Shown here: positions 26,371 to 36,403 of the stretch, piece by piece
Position numbering within the stretch: the first letter of the stretch is position 1
Layout of the letters: each line of letters opens with the position of its first letter
From: an uncultured Bacteroidales bacterium
GTDB taxonomy: Bacteria > Bacteroidota > Bacteroidia > Bacteroidales > Marinilabiliaceae
Assembly (NCBI GenBank): GCA_934699135.1
Contig: CAKUVM010000004.1
Location: forward strand, 25,756-89,755
Direction: 5' to 3'
Length of the DNA stretch: 64,000 nt
Position numbers and translations under genes: made by a program
The notes under the pieces: generated by a model
Databases searched by the model: none
The model's input: the letters and a program-made list of their open reading frames with translations, nothing else
Told to the model about the DNA's origin: nothing

Positions 26371-27948
26371 ATGGAAAAAATAAAAGCCTCGGAAGTGTCT
26401 AGCGTGCTCAAGCAGCAGCTTGAGCAGTATGACTCTTCCTCAAAGCTGGAAGAGGTTGGCACCGTCTTGACCGTCGGCGACGGCATCGCCACGGCGTTTG
26501 GCCTGTCCAATGTCGAGAGCAACGAGCTCGTCGAGGTGGGCAAGGCTATGGGCGTGGTCCTCAACCTTGACCAGGACAGCGTGGGCATTGTCCTTATGAA
26601 CAACGCCGATGAGGTCAGGGAGGGCGACACAGTGAAGCGCACGGGGCGCATCGCGTCCATCCGTGTCGGAGACGAGATTGTTGGCCGCGTGGTCAACACC
26701 CTCGGCGAGCCGATTGACGGCAAGGGCCCCATAGGAGGCAAGCTCTACGAGATGCCACTGGAGCGCAAGGCGCCACAGGTGCTCTTCCGCCAGCCGGTCA
26801 AGAGACCGCTCCAGACCGGCATCAAAGCCATCGACTCCATGATCCCCATCGGCCGCGGGCAGCGCGAGCTCATCATCGGCGACCGCCAGACGGGCAAGAC
26901 CTCCATTGCCGTAGACACGATTCTTAACCAGAAGAGTTTCTACGACGCCGGCGAGCCCGTGTATTGCATCTACGTGGCCACGGGCCAGAAAGCCAGCACC
27001 GTGGCGCAGATTGTGGCCACACTGGAGAAAAACGGAGCTATGGCCTACACCACAGTGGTCTCCGCCACGGCGGCAGACACCCCGGCCATGCAATACTTCT
27101 CTCCCCTGGCCGGAGCGGCCATAGGCGAGTATTTCCGCGACTCCGGCCGCCACGCCCTAATTGTCTATGACGACCTCTCGAAGCAGGCCGTGTCTTACCG
27201 CGAGGTGAGCCTCCTGCTCCGCAGGCCACCCGGACGCGAGGCGTACCCTGGCGACGTGTTCTACCTCCACTCGCGCCTCCTTGAGCGCGCTGCCAAAATT
27301 ATTGAGAACGATGAGCTGGCGGCCAAGATGAACGACCTGCCAGAAGACATCAAAACCATCGTCAAGGGTGGTGGATCGCTCACGGCACTGCCCATCATCG
27401 AGACCCAGGCAGGCGATGTGGCGGCGTATATCCCGACCAACGTGATCTCCATCACCGATGGCCAGATATACCTTGAGAGCAACCTCTTCAACGCCGGCGT
27501 GCGCCCCGCCATCAACGTGGGCATCTCAGTGTCCCGAGTGGGCGGATCGGCACAAATCAAGAGCATGAAGAAGGTGGCGGGAACGCTGAAACTAGACCAG
27601 GCCCAGTTCCGCGAGCTGGAGGCTTTCTCCAAGTTCGGCTCCGACCTCGACGCCGCCACAATGGCGGTGCTGGACAAGGGACGCAAGAACGTGGAGATAC
27701 TCAAGCAACCGCTCCACACGCCATACACAGTAGAGAAGCAGATTGCCATAATCTACTGCGGCACCAACGGGCTGCTCCGCGACGTGCCGATGGACAAGGT
27801 GAGGCAGTTTGAGGAGGAGTTTCTCGATGAGATGGAGCTTCGCCACAAAGACGCGCTCAACACACTGTCTCAAGGCAAGATTGACGACAACATCACGGCC
27901 ATTCTCCGCGAGACGGCCGCAGAGGTGAGCAAACGCTTCGCTAAATAA
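26371..27948 (+). CDS. atpA: ATP synthase F1 subunit alpha
   Basis: 525 residues, ATG at 26371. Non-catalytic nucleotide-binding subunit. Walker A at 170-177 (GDRQTGKT), '[20 protein letters not shown]' containing Walker B, and the alpha signature '[17 protein letters not shown]' with the arginine finger. Normal length. Nineteen bases before atpG. Confidence 0.97.
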   Translation: MEKIKASEVSSVLKQQLEQYDSSSKLEEVGTVLTVGDGIATAFGLSNVESNELVEVGKAMGVVLNLDQDSVGIVLMNNADEVREGDTVKRTGRIASIRVGDEIVGRVVNTLGEPIDGKGPIGGKLYEMPLERKAPQVLFRQPVKRPLQTGIKAIDSMIPIGRGQRELIIGDRQTGKTSIAVDTILNQKSFYDAGEPVYCIYVATGQKASTVAQIVATLEKNGAMAYTTVVSATAADTPAMQYFSPLAGAAIGEYFRDSGRHALIVYDDLSKQAVSYREVSLLLRRPPGREAYPGDVFYLHSRLLERAAKIIENDELAAKMNDLPEDIKTIVKGGGSLTALPIIETQAGDVAAYIPTNVISITDGQIYLESNLFNAGVRPAINVGISVSRVGGSAQIKSMKKVAGTLKLDQAQFRELEAFSKFGSDLDAATMAVLDKGRKNVEILKQPLHTPYTVEKQIAIIYCGTNGLLRDVPMDKVRQFEEEFLDEMELRHKDALNTLSQGKIDDNITAILRETAAEVSKRFAK

Positions 27949-27966
27949 CGGCAGGAGGGCAGACTG

Positions 27967-28854
27967 ATGGCTAATCTTAAAGACATCCGGACACGAATCC
28001 ACTCCGTCCAGTCCACCAGGCAGGTGACGAGCGCCATGAAGATGGTCTCCGCCGCCAAGCTGAAAAAGGCGCAGAACGAAGTGGCCAAAGTCCGCCCGTT
28101 CGAGGCCAAGCTGGCCCAGATCATAGGGTCGCTAGGCTCGTCAGTCTCCAACGTTGAGCTGGACTACCACGCTTTCCGCAAGGCCACGCCGGGGGGGAAG
28201 ACGCTGCTCGTGGCCATTGCCTCGGACAAGGGTCTCGCTGGGGCTTTCAACTCCAACATTGTCAAGGAAGTGGAGGAGATCCTCGCCTCCACCCTCAAGG
28301 CGGATGCCGACAAGGGACTTGTGGAAGTCATGACCATAGGGAAGCAGGTGGCCAAGGGACTGCGCTCGCGCCACGTGACGGTGCCAGTCAGGGAGACAGA
28401 GTGCTTCTATGACAACTTCAGCCTCGCCAAGGTCTACGAGGTGGCAGATGGGATCAGAAGCCGCTTCGAGGCCAAGGAATATGGGCGCGTGGTGCTGATA
28501 TACAATGAGTTTGTCAACACTGCGGTGCAAAACGTGCGAGAGGCGCAGCTGCTGCCGCTTAGCATGGACGCGCAAGCTGATGACAAGGCCACGCGAGACT
28601 TCATTGTGGAGCCGAGCAAAGAGGAGGTCTTGGCCGACCTGATTCCGCAGGCCATCAGGATAAAACTCTTGGCCGTGGTCAAAGAGTCGTTGGCCTCGGA
28701 GCATGGCGCCCGCATGACGTCTATGCATAAGGCCACGGACAACGCCACGACGCTGCTTGACGAACTCCAGTTGCAATACAACAAAGCGCGCCAGTCGGCC
28801 ATCACGAACGAGCTTATCGAGATTGTGAGCGGGGCCTCGGCTCTCAACGGCTAA
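27967..28854 (+). CDS. atpG: ATP synthase F1 subunit gamma
   Basis: 295 residues, ATG at 27967. Central rotor shaft. The N-terminal coiled-coil 'DIRTRIHSVQSTRQVTSAMK' and C-terminal 'MTSMHKATDNATTLLDELQL' with 'YNKARQSAITNELIEIVSGA' are characteristic. It closes the cluster and is followed by a hairpin terminator. atpD (beta) and atpC (epsilon) are not here. Confidence 0.96.
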   Translation: MANLKDIRTRIHSVQSTRQVTSAMKMVSAAKLKKAQNEVAKVRPFEAKLAQIIGSLGSSVSNVELDYHAFRKATPGGKTLLVAIASDKGLAGAFNSNIVKEVEEILASTLKADADKGLVEVMTIGKQVAKGLRSRHVTVPVRETECFYDNFSLAKVYEVADGIRSRFEAKEYGRVVLIYNEFVNTAVQNVREAQLLPLSMDAQADDKATRDFIVEPSKEEVLADLIPQAIRIKLLAVVKESLASEHGARMTSMHKATDNATTLLDELQLQYNKARQSAITNELIEIVSGASALNG

Positions 28855-28896
28855 GGTTGCGACTCACTCAGAGTAACGACACTAATTGTAACGGCT

Positions 28897-28940
28897 GGCG
28901 GCCTTCGAGCTTCTTATGGCTCGGAGGCCGCCTTGATTTG
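28897..28940 (+). terminator. Terminator after atpG
   Basis: 14-bp stem, 28897-28910 with 28919-28932, with one G-U pair and an 8-base loop, followed by TTGATTTG. It ends the ATP synthase transcript. Confidence 0.75.
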
Positions 28941-29018
28941 TCTGAGGCCGAGAAACCCACCATCCCACAGACGCGGCAATAGCCGGCATCTGGCGGCAGT
29001 CTTGCAGAAAATATTCTG

Positions 29019-29026
29019 TAACTTTA
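29019..29026 (+). promoter_or_regulatory. Candidate -7 box of murF
   Basis: TAACTTTA, one base from TAnnTTTG, 69 bases before the murF ATG and after the atp terminator. No convincing -33 box at the usual spacing. Confidence 0.4.
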
Positions 29027-29094
29027 AAGTTGTGTGGGATGAGCATTATGGGATGCCTCGGCACCCATGAGTTACCCTCCCAGACGCTCAAACA

Positions 29095-30369
29095 ATGAAG
29101 ACAATCGCAGAACTATATGAGGCTTTCCGCCACAGCACGGGAGTCTCAACCGACACGCGCACCATCTCGCCAGGCTCGCTGTTCGTGGCGTTGCGCGGGG
29201 CCAACTTCGACGCCAACGCCATGGTCGGCCAAGCTTTGGAGCTTGGGGCGGCCTTTGTGGTGACAACAGACAAATCTTTCGCCAACGACCCTCGCGCCTA
29301 CGTGACAGACGACACTCTGGCCGCTCTTCAAGACTTGGCCAGAGAGAGGCGCAGACACCTGGAGATTCCCGTCATAGGCATCACAGGCACCAACGGCAAG
29401 ACCACGACAAAGGAGTTGACGACGGCCGTATTGAGCAAAAAATTCAAGACCGTGGCCACAAAAGGCAACCTCAACAATCACATTGGCGTGCCGCTGACCA
29501 TACTCTCCATACCGGACGACGCTGAGATGGCCGTGGTGGAGATGGGCGCGAGCCACCCTGGCGAGATCGCGACCCTTGTGACCATATCCCAGCCCACGGC
29601 AGGCCTTGTCACCAACGTGGGCATTGGCCATATTGAGGGTTTTGGCTCCATTGAGGGCGTGAAGCACGCGAAGGCGGAGCTTTATGACTATTTGCGCCGC
29701 ACGGGCGGCACCGTCTTTATAGACCCTAATAACAAAGACCTGGCAAATATGCTTGGCGAATATGCCAACACTGTGCCATACGTGCGGGGACGCGTTGAAG
29801 ACTGCGCCGCGGAGACTCTCGACATGAGTTGGGCCGTGAGGGACGATTGGCACCACGTCACGACGCACCTTTTGGGCAAATATAACATGCCAAACGCCTT
29901 GGCCGCGGCCACCGTGGGGCATTATTTCGGCGTGACGGACAGTGACGTGACCGAGGCCCTTGGGCAATACGAACCTACCAACGGGCGGAGCCAGATAGTC
30001 CAGACCCGTCGGAACAGGCTGGTGGTGGACGCCTACAACGCCAACCCCACGAGCATGGGCGCGGCGCTAGACAACTTCGCCAGCCATGAGGCGGGACACA
30101 AGTGCGTGATCCTGGGAGCGATGAGGGAGCTGGGTCCTCTTCAAGATGAGCAACACGTCAAGGTGCTTGAGAAGCTCAAGACCATGGACTTAGACCAGGC
30201 CATTCTCATAGGTCTGGAGTTCCGCAAGTTTGAGAAAGACTATCCCAGTTTCTCTTTCTTCGACGCCACGCCAGACGCCGCTCAAGCCGTCGGGGCCTTG
30301 AGCGGGAAATACGTCCTCATCAAAGGCTCAAACTCCAACAAGCTATCTCAACTTGTGCCCCTGCTCTGA
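29095..30369 (+). CDS. murF: UDP-MurNAc-tripeptide:D-Ala-D-Ala ligase
   Basis: 424 residues, ATG at 29095. Adds D-Ala-D-Ala to the peptidoglycan precursor in the cytosol. ATP-binding loop at 98-104 (GTNGKTT), Mur ligase signatures 'TKGNLNNHIGVPLTIL' and 'MGASHPGEIATL', and the C-terminal domain 'VVDAYNANPTSM'. Slightly short against E. coli MurF (about 452). Lies 53 bases upstream of the transcarbamylase gene. Confidence 0.95.
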   Translation: MKTIAELYEAFRHSTGVSTDTRTISPGSLFVALRGANFDANAMVGQALELGAAFVVTTDKSFANDPRAYVTDDTLAALQDLARERRRHLEIPVIGITGTNGKTTTKELTTAVLSKKFKTVATKGNLNNHIGVPLTILSIPDDAEMAVVEMGASHPGEIATLVTISQPTAGLVTNVGIGHIEGFGSIEGVKHAKAELYDYLRRTGGTVFIDPNNKDLANMLGEYANTVPYVRGRVEDCAAETLDMSWAVRDDWHHVTTHLLGKYNMPNALAAATVGHYFGVTDSDVTEALGQYEPTNGRSQIVQTRRNRLVVDAYNANPTSMGAALDNFASHEAGHKCVILGAMRELGPLQDEQHVKVLEKLKTMDLDQAILIGLEFRKFEKDYPSFSFFDATPDAAQAVGALSGKYVLIKGSNSNKLSQLVPLL

Positions 30370-30421
30370 CAGAGGGCACGGTAAAACGCAGAAAAAATCA
30401 AAACTCATAATAGCCAACCTA

Positions 30422-31375
30422 ATGAACAGATTTCTCACCGTCGGTGACATTGGCGACCTCGACAAGGCCCTCCGCGAGGCCAAGGAGGTCAAGGCGACCC
30501 CTTTCGCATGGCAGGAGCTTGGCCGCAACAAGACCATAATCCTTGTCTTCTTCAACTCGAGCCTGCGCACGAGGCTCAGCTCGCAAAAGGCGGCGCAGAA
30601 CCTCGGCATGAACGCCATTGTCCTGAACATTGACAAGGACAGCTGGAAACTCGAGACGGAGATGGGCGTGGTGATGGACGGAGACAAGAGCGAGCACCTG
30701 CGCGAGGCCATTCCCGTCATCGGCAGCTACTGCGACATCATCGGAGTCCGCTCCTTCGCTCGTTTCGAGAGCCGCGAGTTCGACTATCAGGAGACCATAA
30801 TCAACCAGTTTATCCAATACTCCGGCCGCCCCGTAATCAGCCTCGAGAGCGCGACAAGACACCCGTGCCAGGCCTTTGCCGACCTCATCACCATTGAGGA
30901 GCATAAGACCAAGGCGCGCCCCAAAGTGGTCCTCTCCTGGGCTCCCCACCCTCGCGCATTGCCGCAGGCCGTGCCGAACTCCTTTGCCGAGTGGATGAAA
31001 GTCGCCGACGTGGACTTCGTCATCACCTGTCCCGAAGGCTATGACTTGGCTCCGGACATCATGCAAGGGGCGCACCTGGAGCGAGACCAGAAAAAGGCTT
31101 TCGAGGGCGCAGACTTCATATATGCCAAGAACTGGTCGTCTTATGAGAGCTATGGCCAAATCCTCTCCAAAGACATGAGCTGGACTGTTGACGCGGAGCA
31201 TATGAGCTGGACCAACAACGCCAAGTTTATGCACTGCCTGCCCGTCCGCCGCAATATGATTGTGACGGACGAGGTCATTGACAGCCCCAACAGCCTTGTC
31301 ATTCCCGAGGCCGCGAACCGTGTCGTCTCCGCGCAAGTGGTGATGAAACGTATGCTTGAAGATTTGCGCAAATAG
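30422..31375 (+). CDS. argF': N-succinylornithine transcarbamylase (ArgF-prime type)
   Basis: 317 residues from the ATG at 30422. Transfers a carbamoyl group to an acylated ornithine in the arginine pathway special to Bacteroidetes. The carbamoyl-phosphate loop is 'FFNSSLRTRLS' rather than the STRTR of ordinary OTCase, and 'MHCLPVRRNMIVTDEVID' and 'HPRALPQAVPNSF' match the B. fragilis SOTCase family. The residue that distinguishes succinyl from acetyl substrates (Pro90 in B. fragilis, Glu in acetylornithine enzymes, from memory) is Ser90 here (MDGDKSEHL). I infer succinylornithine as substrate. Confidence 0.88.
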   Translation: MNRFLTVGDIGDLDKALREAKEVKATPFAWQELGRNKTIILVFFNSSLRTRLSSQKAAQNLGMNAIVLNIDKDSWKLETEMGVVMDGDKSEHLREAIPVIGSYCDIIGVRSFARFESREFDYQETIINQFIQYSGRPVISLESATRHPCQAFADLITIEEHKTKARPKVVLSWAPHPRALPQAVPNSFAEWMKVADVDFVITCPEGYDLAPDIMQGAHLERDQKKAFEGADFIYAKNWSSYESYGQILSKDMSWTVDAEHMSWTNNAKFMHCLPVRRNMIVTDEVIDSPNSLVIPEAANRVVSAQVVMKRMLEDLRK

Positions 31376-31404
31376 GCGAGCGACACACTGCCGCAAACGC
31401 AAAT

Positions 31405-31447
31405 GAGGTCGAGACGCAACTAAGCCGCCTCGACCTCTTCTTATATG
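31405..31447 (+). terminator. Terminator between convergent genes
   Basis: 9-bp stem GAGGTCGAG (31405-31413) / CTCGACCTC (31429-31437), followed by TTCTTATATGTTTT on the plus strand. It sits between the convergent argF' and dxs genes and could serve both. Confidence 0.65.
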
Positions 31448-31463
31448 TTTTCCGCCAAATTAT

Positions 31464-33362
31464 TTAGTCCAACGCTTCCCTTATGGCGGAGATTACGCTA
31501 TCGGCATCCATCCCGCACTCCTTATATAGTTCTTCCACAGTCCCATGGGCAATGAATCTGTCCGGCACGCCAATGCGCAACACTCTGCCCTTGTAGCCGC
31601 AGTCCATGGCATACTCCATCACGCCGGTGCCCACTCCACCCTCACGCACCCCGTCTTCCATAGTGACGATGAGCCGGCATGCGCCAAAAGCCTCACGGAG
31701 CAATGCCTCGTCTAGCGGCTTGGCGAAACGCAGGTCATAGTGCGCCGCGCTTATGCCATAGGCTGTCAGCCCGCCCGCCACTTGCCCGGCCTCAATGCCT
31801 ATGGGGCCAAAGGAGAGCAGAGCCACATCCTCACCATCGCGAAGCTTGCGCCCGCGGCCCACCTCCACCCTCTCCATGGGCGTACGCCAATCTACCGTCG
31901 AGCCCTCGCCGCGCGGGTAACGGATGACCACCGCGCCAAGCGACGGGTCTTGAGCCGTGAACATCATGTTGCGAAGCTCCGGCTCGTCCATGGGCGACAT
32001 GATGGTGAGGTTCGGCACGGGGCGCAACATGGCAACGTCGAAAACGCCGTGGTGAGTGGCGCCATCGGCCCCCACGAGGCCAGCCCTGTCAAAGCAAAAG
32101 ACCACGTGGAGCTTTTGAAGGGCCACATCGTGAATGACCTGGTCAAACGCCCTTTGGGCAAAAGTGCTGTATATGTTGCAAAAAGGCGTATAGCCAGAGA
32201 CGGCCAAGCCTGCGGCGAACGTCACGGCGTGCTGCTCGGCAATGCCAACGTCAAAACAGCGATCAGGCATCTCGCGCATCATGACGCTGAGTGAGCACCC
32301 GCTAGGCATGGCTGGCGTGATGCCCAGAATCTTGTCGTTTTTGCGGGCCAGCTCCAAAATGGTCTCGCCGAAAACGTCTTGAAAACGCGGGGGGTGAGGG
32401 GTTCGCGACGGTGGCGTTAGAGGGTCGCCCGTCTCAATGTCGAAACTGCGTCCCACGGCGTGCCACTTCGTGGGGTCTTGCTCCGCCGCCTTGAAGCCTT
32501 TGCCTTTGACGGTGATGACGTGGAGCATCTTGGGGCCGCCGATTCTCTTCAGGTCGCGGAGAATGGAGACGAGATATTTGACGTCGTGCCCGTCCGTGGG
32601 GCCGAAATATCGGATGTTCAGCCCCTCAAACATGTTGGTCTGGTGGTTAATGAGGTTCTTGAGGCTGTTGTTCAGCTTCGTGATGAAGCTGTTGTTTGCC
32701 GTGGCGGAGTCATTTTTCCTGTCAAGATATTGAGACATCTTGTTCCTCAGCCTGTTGTATAGGCTAGAGGTGGAAATGTCCAACAAATACTGGCTCATGC
32801 CGCCCGTCACCTTATCAATGGCCATATTGTTGTCATTGAGGATGACGAGCATGTCGGGGCTTGCCGCCGCCATATTGTTGAGCGCCTCAAAGGCCTCTCC
32901 GCCCGTGAGCGCGCCGTCTCCAATCACGGCCACCACGTGGCGCTTCTCTCCACTCAGCCTCGCCGCGATGGCCATGCCTAAAGCCGCGGAGACCGACGTG
33001 GACGAGTGCCCCACGCCGAAAGCGTCATACTCGCTCTCAAAGATGTTTGGGAAACCGCTTATTCCGCCGCGCTTGCGGTTGGTGTGGAACACGGCGCGCC
33101 GCCCTGTGAGAATCTTGTGCCCATAGGCCTGATGGCCCACGTCCCACACCAGTTTGTCATATGGCGTGTCATAGACGTAGTGAATGGCCACCGTGAGTTC
33201 CACCACGCCCAGCGAGGCGGCGAAATGCCCAGGCGCGTGGCTCATCTGCTCAATGATGAAATGCCTCAACTCGTCACACAACTGCGGCAGCTGCTCGACA
33301 CTGAGTCTCTTCAGGTCGGCGGGCGTGTCTATGGTGCTAAGAAGTGGGTATGTCTGTTCCAT
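31464..33362 (-). CDS. dxs: 1-deoxy-D-xylulose-5-phosphate synthase
   Basis: 632 residues from the ATG at 33362 (MEQTYPLL); seven further in-frame codons upstream lie within the promoter. First enzyme of the MEP isoprenoid pathway, using pyruvate and glyceraldehyde-3-phosphate. TPP-binding GDG (148-150) and NDN (176-178), '[15 protein letters not shown]' with catalytic His, the pyrimidine domain '[15 protein letters not shown]' and '[15 protein letters not shown]' are all present. The uppS gene at 56093 uses the pathway's products. Confidence 0.96.
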   Translation of the reverse strand: MEQTYPLLSTIDTPADLKRLSVEQLPQLCDELRHFIIEQMSHAPGHFAASLGVVELTVAIHYVYDTPYDKLVWDVGHQAYGHKILTGRRAVFHTNRKRGGISGFPNIFESEYDAFGVGHSSTSVSAALGMAIAARLSGEKRHVVAVIGDGALTGGEAFEALNNMAAASPDMLVILNDNNMAIDKVTGGMSQYLLDISTSSLYNRLRNKMSQYLDRKNDSATANNSFITKLNNSLKNLINHQTNMFEGLNIRYFGPTDGHDVKYLVSILRDLKRIGGPKMLHVITVKGKGFKAAEQDPTKWHAVGRSFDIETGDPLTPPSRTPHPPRFQDVFGETILELARKNDKILGITPAMPSGCSLSVMMREMPDRCFDVGIAEQHAVTFAAGLAVSGYTPFCNIYSTFAQRAFDQVIHDVALQKLHVVFCFDRAGLVGADGATHHGVFDVAMLRPVPNLTIMSPMDEPELRNMMFTAQDPSLGAVVIRYPRGEGSTVDWRTPMERVEVGRGRKLRDGEDVALLSFGPIGIEAGQVAGGLTAYGISAAHYDLRFAKPLDEALLREAFGACRLIVTMEDGVREGGVGTGVMEYAMDCGYKGRVLRIGVPDRFIAHGTVEELYKECGMDADSVISAIREALD

Positions 33363-33380
33363 TGAGCCTAAAAAACGGTG

Positions 33381-33388
33381 CAAAGATA
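33381..33388 (-). promoter_or_regulatory. -7 box of dxs
   Basis: On the minus strand TATCTTTG, an exact TAnnTTTG, 18 bases before the dxs ATG. No clear -33 box; the upstream side runs into a GC-rich hairpin. Confidence 0.6.
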
Positions 33389-33402
33389 CGCATTTTTACA
33401 AC

Positions 33403-33451
33403 GTGCGGGGCGCGGCATGGCGGCATTGAAGCCAGCCTCCGCGCCCCGCAC
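33403..33451 (-). terminator. Hairpin after the LRR gene
   Basis: Perfect 13-bp stem GTGCGGGGCGCGG (33403-33415) / CCGCGCCCCGCAC (33439-33451) with a 23-base loop, 20 bases beyond the LRR stop. No U tract follows on the minus strand, so termination may rely on the stem alone. Confidence 0.5.
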
Positions 33452-33470
33452 AATATCTTGCGCCAGACTG

Positions 33471-35036
33471 TCAGTCAACAACGACTTTGAACGCCGCGCC
33501 ATTCACTTTTACCACATACACGCCTTGCTCAATGGCAATGGAGCGCGAGCGAGTGCTGGTCATCATCACGCCGCCGGCGTTGAAGACCTTGGCCTCGGCA
33601 TCGGTGCCTTCAATGCGGATGTGGCCGCGTGTGCCATAGACGCTGATATTGGCAGGCCTGCCGTCCGTTGCTCTCCAAATGGCCTTGACAGTGCCGCCGT
33701 CGGCCGTGCGGAACGCCCCGTCCGCCGCACCGTCCACCTCAAACTCACGCGTTCCACTCACAACACGAGCCGGCACCACAATGGTCTCGTCATAGGCCAC
33801 GCCCTCCGTCGGGTGGAGGATCTCGGCTTTGCCGTCTTCACGCACGCCATAGGAGAGGCCGCCGACAACGAATCGGTCCGCCTCCACAATGTTGCGAAAC
33901 TTACACCATACGGGCGCGGAGCGATAGATTTGCGCGCAACCGGCAGGGACATAGAGCGTGGCCTGCTCATAGGTCTCGGACATAAAGTCGCTCTCGTCAA
34001 TCACAAAGGGGCGTTGCGTCATGACCACGACAGAGTCTAGGGTCGTGACGCGTTGGAAGACGCTGTCCGCCATACTGACCATTGAAGACGGGAAGTAGAA
34101 CGAGCGCAAGCCCTTGCAGCCCAAGTAGGCATATTTGCCAATGTGACGTATCGAGGCCGGCAGGGCGGCGTCTGTGAGGTCGGTGCAGTGGTTGAATGCG
34201 CTGCGGCCTATCACGGTCACAGAGGTGGGGATTTGGCTCGTCTTGCAACCCGCCACAAGGGTGTTGGAGCCAGTCTCAATGATGGCGTTGCAGCCGCCGC
34301 GGGAGTCATAGGCTATATTGCCGTCCTCGACGCTGACAGACGTGAGCTGGGTGTTATAGGCAAAAGGGTTTTGCGGGCTTATGACCTTGACGCCGCGGGG
34401 CAAGACCAGCTCCCTCATGTTGGGGCATTGGCAAAAAGCCACCGCGCTTATGGAGGTGACGGAAGCTGGCACGCTCACGCCACGGAGTCCCGTGCGGCAA
34501 AAGACGTAGTCCTCGATCTCGGAGAGAGACGAAGGCTCGCCGTATGTCACCTCGGTGAGAGACTCGCACATCTCAAAAGCGTAACGGCCAATCTTTTCCA
34601 CGGAGCGCGGGACGCGGAATGAGGCGAGAGACTTGCAGGCCAAGAAAGCCTGACGGTCAATCTGCCGCAAGGCCGACGGCTCTTTTATCTCTACGCTCGT
34701 CAGCGCATTGCAGCCCACGAACGCATTATAGCCAATGGTCTCGATGCTGCGCGGCAGCACCACGGCCTCCAACTTTCGGCTTGAGGAGAAAGCGTGCGGG
34801 CCGACGGCCACGACGCGATAGACTTTACCCTCGAAAGCCACCGTCTCCGGCACTCTGACGAGGCCCGAATAGGCGTCTCCCGCACACTGGCACTTGCCCT
34901 TGTAGGTCACAGAGGCCGTACGGGCCGACGGGTCAAAATCATAATACACGCCATCAACCTGCGTGTCGGACGCTAGTGCGGGCAGCGAGGCCGCGGCCAG
35001 CAAGATGGCTGACAAAATGGAGTAGGTAGTTTTCAT
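33471..35036 (-). CDS. BspA-like leucine-rich-repeat surface protein
   Basis: 521 residues from the ATG at 35036 (MKTTYSILSAILLAAASLPA). Signal peptide to about ALAS (23), then a small beta domain and LRR_5 repeats of the Treponema/Bacteroides BspA type at about 65-330 ('VAVGPHAFSSSRKLEAVVLP', 'IGYNAFVGCNALTSVEI' and repeats). The last 75 residues look like a type IX secretion C-terminal domain: 'AKVFNAGGVMMTS...' then 'GVYVVKVNGAAFKVVVD'. Predicted to be exported across the outer membrane and surface-attached; BspA-like proteins bind host matrix or other bacteria. Stands alone between dxs and serB. Confidence 0.85.
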   Translation of the reverse strand: MKTTYSILSAILLAAASLPALASDTQVDGVYYDFDPSARTASVTYKGKCQCAGDAYSGLVRVPETVAFEGKVYRVVAVGPHAFSSSRKLEAVVLPRSIETIGYNAFVGCNALTSVEIKEPSALRQIDRQAFLACKSLASFRVPRSVEKIGRYAFEMCESLTEVTYGEPSSLSEIEDYVFCRTGLRGVSVPASVTSISAVAFCQCPNMRELVLPRGVKVISPQNPFAYNTQLTSVSVEDGNIAYDSRGGCNAIIETGSNTLVAGCKTSQIPTSVTVIGRSAFNHCTDLTDAALPASIRHIGKYAYLGCKGLRSFYFPSSMVSMADSVFQRVTTLDSVVVMTQRPFVIDESDFMSETYEQATLYVPAGCAQIYRSAPVWCKFRNIVEADRFVVGGLSYGVREDGKAEILHPTEGVAYDETIVVPARVVSGTREFEVDGAADGAFRTADGGTVKAIWRATDGRPANISVYGTRGHIRIEGTDAEAKVFNAGGVMMTSTRSRSIAIEQGVYVVKVNGAAFKVVVD

Positions 35037-35071
35037 TGTGACGTTCTTATTTCTTGGCACATTCGCGCTCA

Positions 35072-35083
35072 CTGTCGCGACAG
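35072..35083. promoter_or_regulatory. Palindrome upstream of the LRR gene
   Basis: A perfect 12-base palindrome CTGTCGCGACAG centred about 41 bases before the LRR start. Possible operator; no matching regulator is encoded nearby. Confidence 0.25.
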
Positions 35084-35128
35084 ACAAGCGGATTATACGC
35101 AACACCCGGGCCCGGGTTGCGCCGCTGG

Positions 35129-36358
35129 CTAGGCGTTTATCTCGCGGTCGCGGAAGCCAATGAGGTAGAGTATCGTGTCCAGGCCGTTTTGGGATATGGA
35201 GTGCTGCGCGGTGGCCTTGACTTTTGGCTTGGCGTGGAAAGCGATGCCGAGGCCCGCCTCTTGAATCATTGGCAGGTCGTTCGCCCCGTCGCCCACGGCA
35301 ATGCATTGCTCCAGGTGGATGCCTTCCTTAAAGGCCAACAGGCGGAGCAGCTCCGCCTTCTTGGCCCCATCAACAATGTCGCCCACGTGGCGGCCAGTGA
35401 GTTTCCCGTCCACCACCTCTAGCTCATTGGCAAAGACGTAGTCAATGCCGAGTTTCTGCTTCAGGTAGTTGCCGAAATAGGAGAAGCCGCCAGAGAGAAT
35501 GGCTGTCTTGTAGCCGCTCTTGTTGAGCGTCTTGAAAAGCCTCTCCGCGCCCTCTGTGAGCGGCAGATTCTCGGCAATCTCCTTCATCACGCTCTCGTCT
35601 AGGCCCTTGAGCAGGCTGATGCGCCTCAGAAAACTCTGCCTGAAATCTATCTCGCCCCTCATGGCCGAGGCCGTTATGGCCGCCACTTGGTCGAAGACTC
35701 CGGCACGCTTGGCCAGTTCGTCAATGACCTCGGCCTGGATGAGCGTGGAGTCCATATCGAAACAGACAAGCCTACGGTTGCGGCGGAAAATGTTGTCGGC
35801 CTGAAAGGCTATGTCGACATCGCAATTTTTGGAGACCTCTATGAAGTCAAGCTTCAGCTTGTTCTCATCTTTCGGCACGCCGCGGACGGAGAACTCAACC
35901 ACGCTCATGACCCCGTTGGCCTCGACGTTTTCAAGCGAGCGGCGACCCGTGAGGCGTGATATCTTGTCGATATTGAGCCCTTGCTCCTTGACAATGCGCG
36001 TGACCTCGGCCACGTGTCGGCCCTCGAGCTTGCGCGCCATAAGGGTTATGATGTTGCGGCTCTTGCCCTGCTGGTTCACCCACTGCTCGTAGTCAGAGTG
36101 CGGGATGAGCTGGAACTTAATGTTCAGCCCTATCTTATATGCGGCGAAGAGCAGGTCTTTGAGAATTGAGGCGGAGTCTTCAGAATCATCGGTTATGCAG
36201 ATGAGGATGCCCAGACTCAAATCGTTGTGAATCACGGCTTGGCCGATGTCCAATATGTCCACGCTATGATTGGCCAGCACCCGGGTTATCTCGGAGGTCT
36301 GGCCGGGGCGGTCTGGGCCCTGGAGGTTTATGAGGATAAGCTCGCTCTTGTGTGACAT
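35129..36358 (-). CDS. serB: Phosphoserine phosphatase with N-terminal ACT domains
   Basis: 409 residues, ATG at 36358. Last step of serine synthesis. Two ACT-like regulatory domains occupy about 1-170 ('ILINLQGPDRPGQTSEITRV', and a second from about 102), then the HAD domain with the phosphorylated Asp201 in 'CFDMDSTL', the Ser loop 'ILSGGFSYF' and 'AVGDGANDLPMI'. The ACT domains suggest serine feedback. Lies 45 bases downstream of the DUF3352 gene. Confidence 0.95.
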   Translation of the reverse strand: MSHKSELILINLQGPDRPGQTSEITRVLANHSVDILDIGQAVIHNDLSLGILICITDDSEDSASILKDLLFAAYKIGLNIKFQLIPHSDYEQWVNQQGKSRNIITLMARKLEGRHVAEVTRIVKEQGLNIDKISRLTGRRSLENVEANGVMSVVEFSVRGVPKDENKLKLDFIEVSKNCDVDIAFQADNIFRRNRRLVCFDMDSTLIQAEVIDELAKRAGVFDQVAAITASAMRGEIDFRQSFLRRISLLKGLDESVMKEIAENLPLTEGAERLFKTLNKSGYKTAILSGGFSYFGNYLKQKLGIDYVFANELEVVDGKLTGRHVGDIVDGAKKAELLRLLAFKEGIHLEQCIAVGDGANDLPMIQEAGLGIAFHAKPKVKATAQHSISQNGLDTILYLIGFRDREINA

Positions 36359-36403
36359 TGTGTTCTCTGTCGTTGCGTTGTGAGGGGGGGGCGCGGCGTT
36401 GGC

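Noticed and set aside
35037..35306. 90-residue extension of the LRR protein
   Set aside because: Would hide the signal peptide that begins at the ATG at 35036 and overlaps serB.
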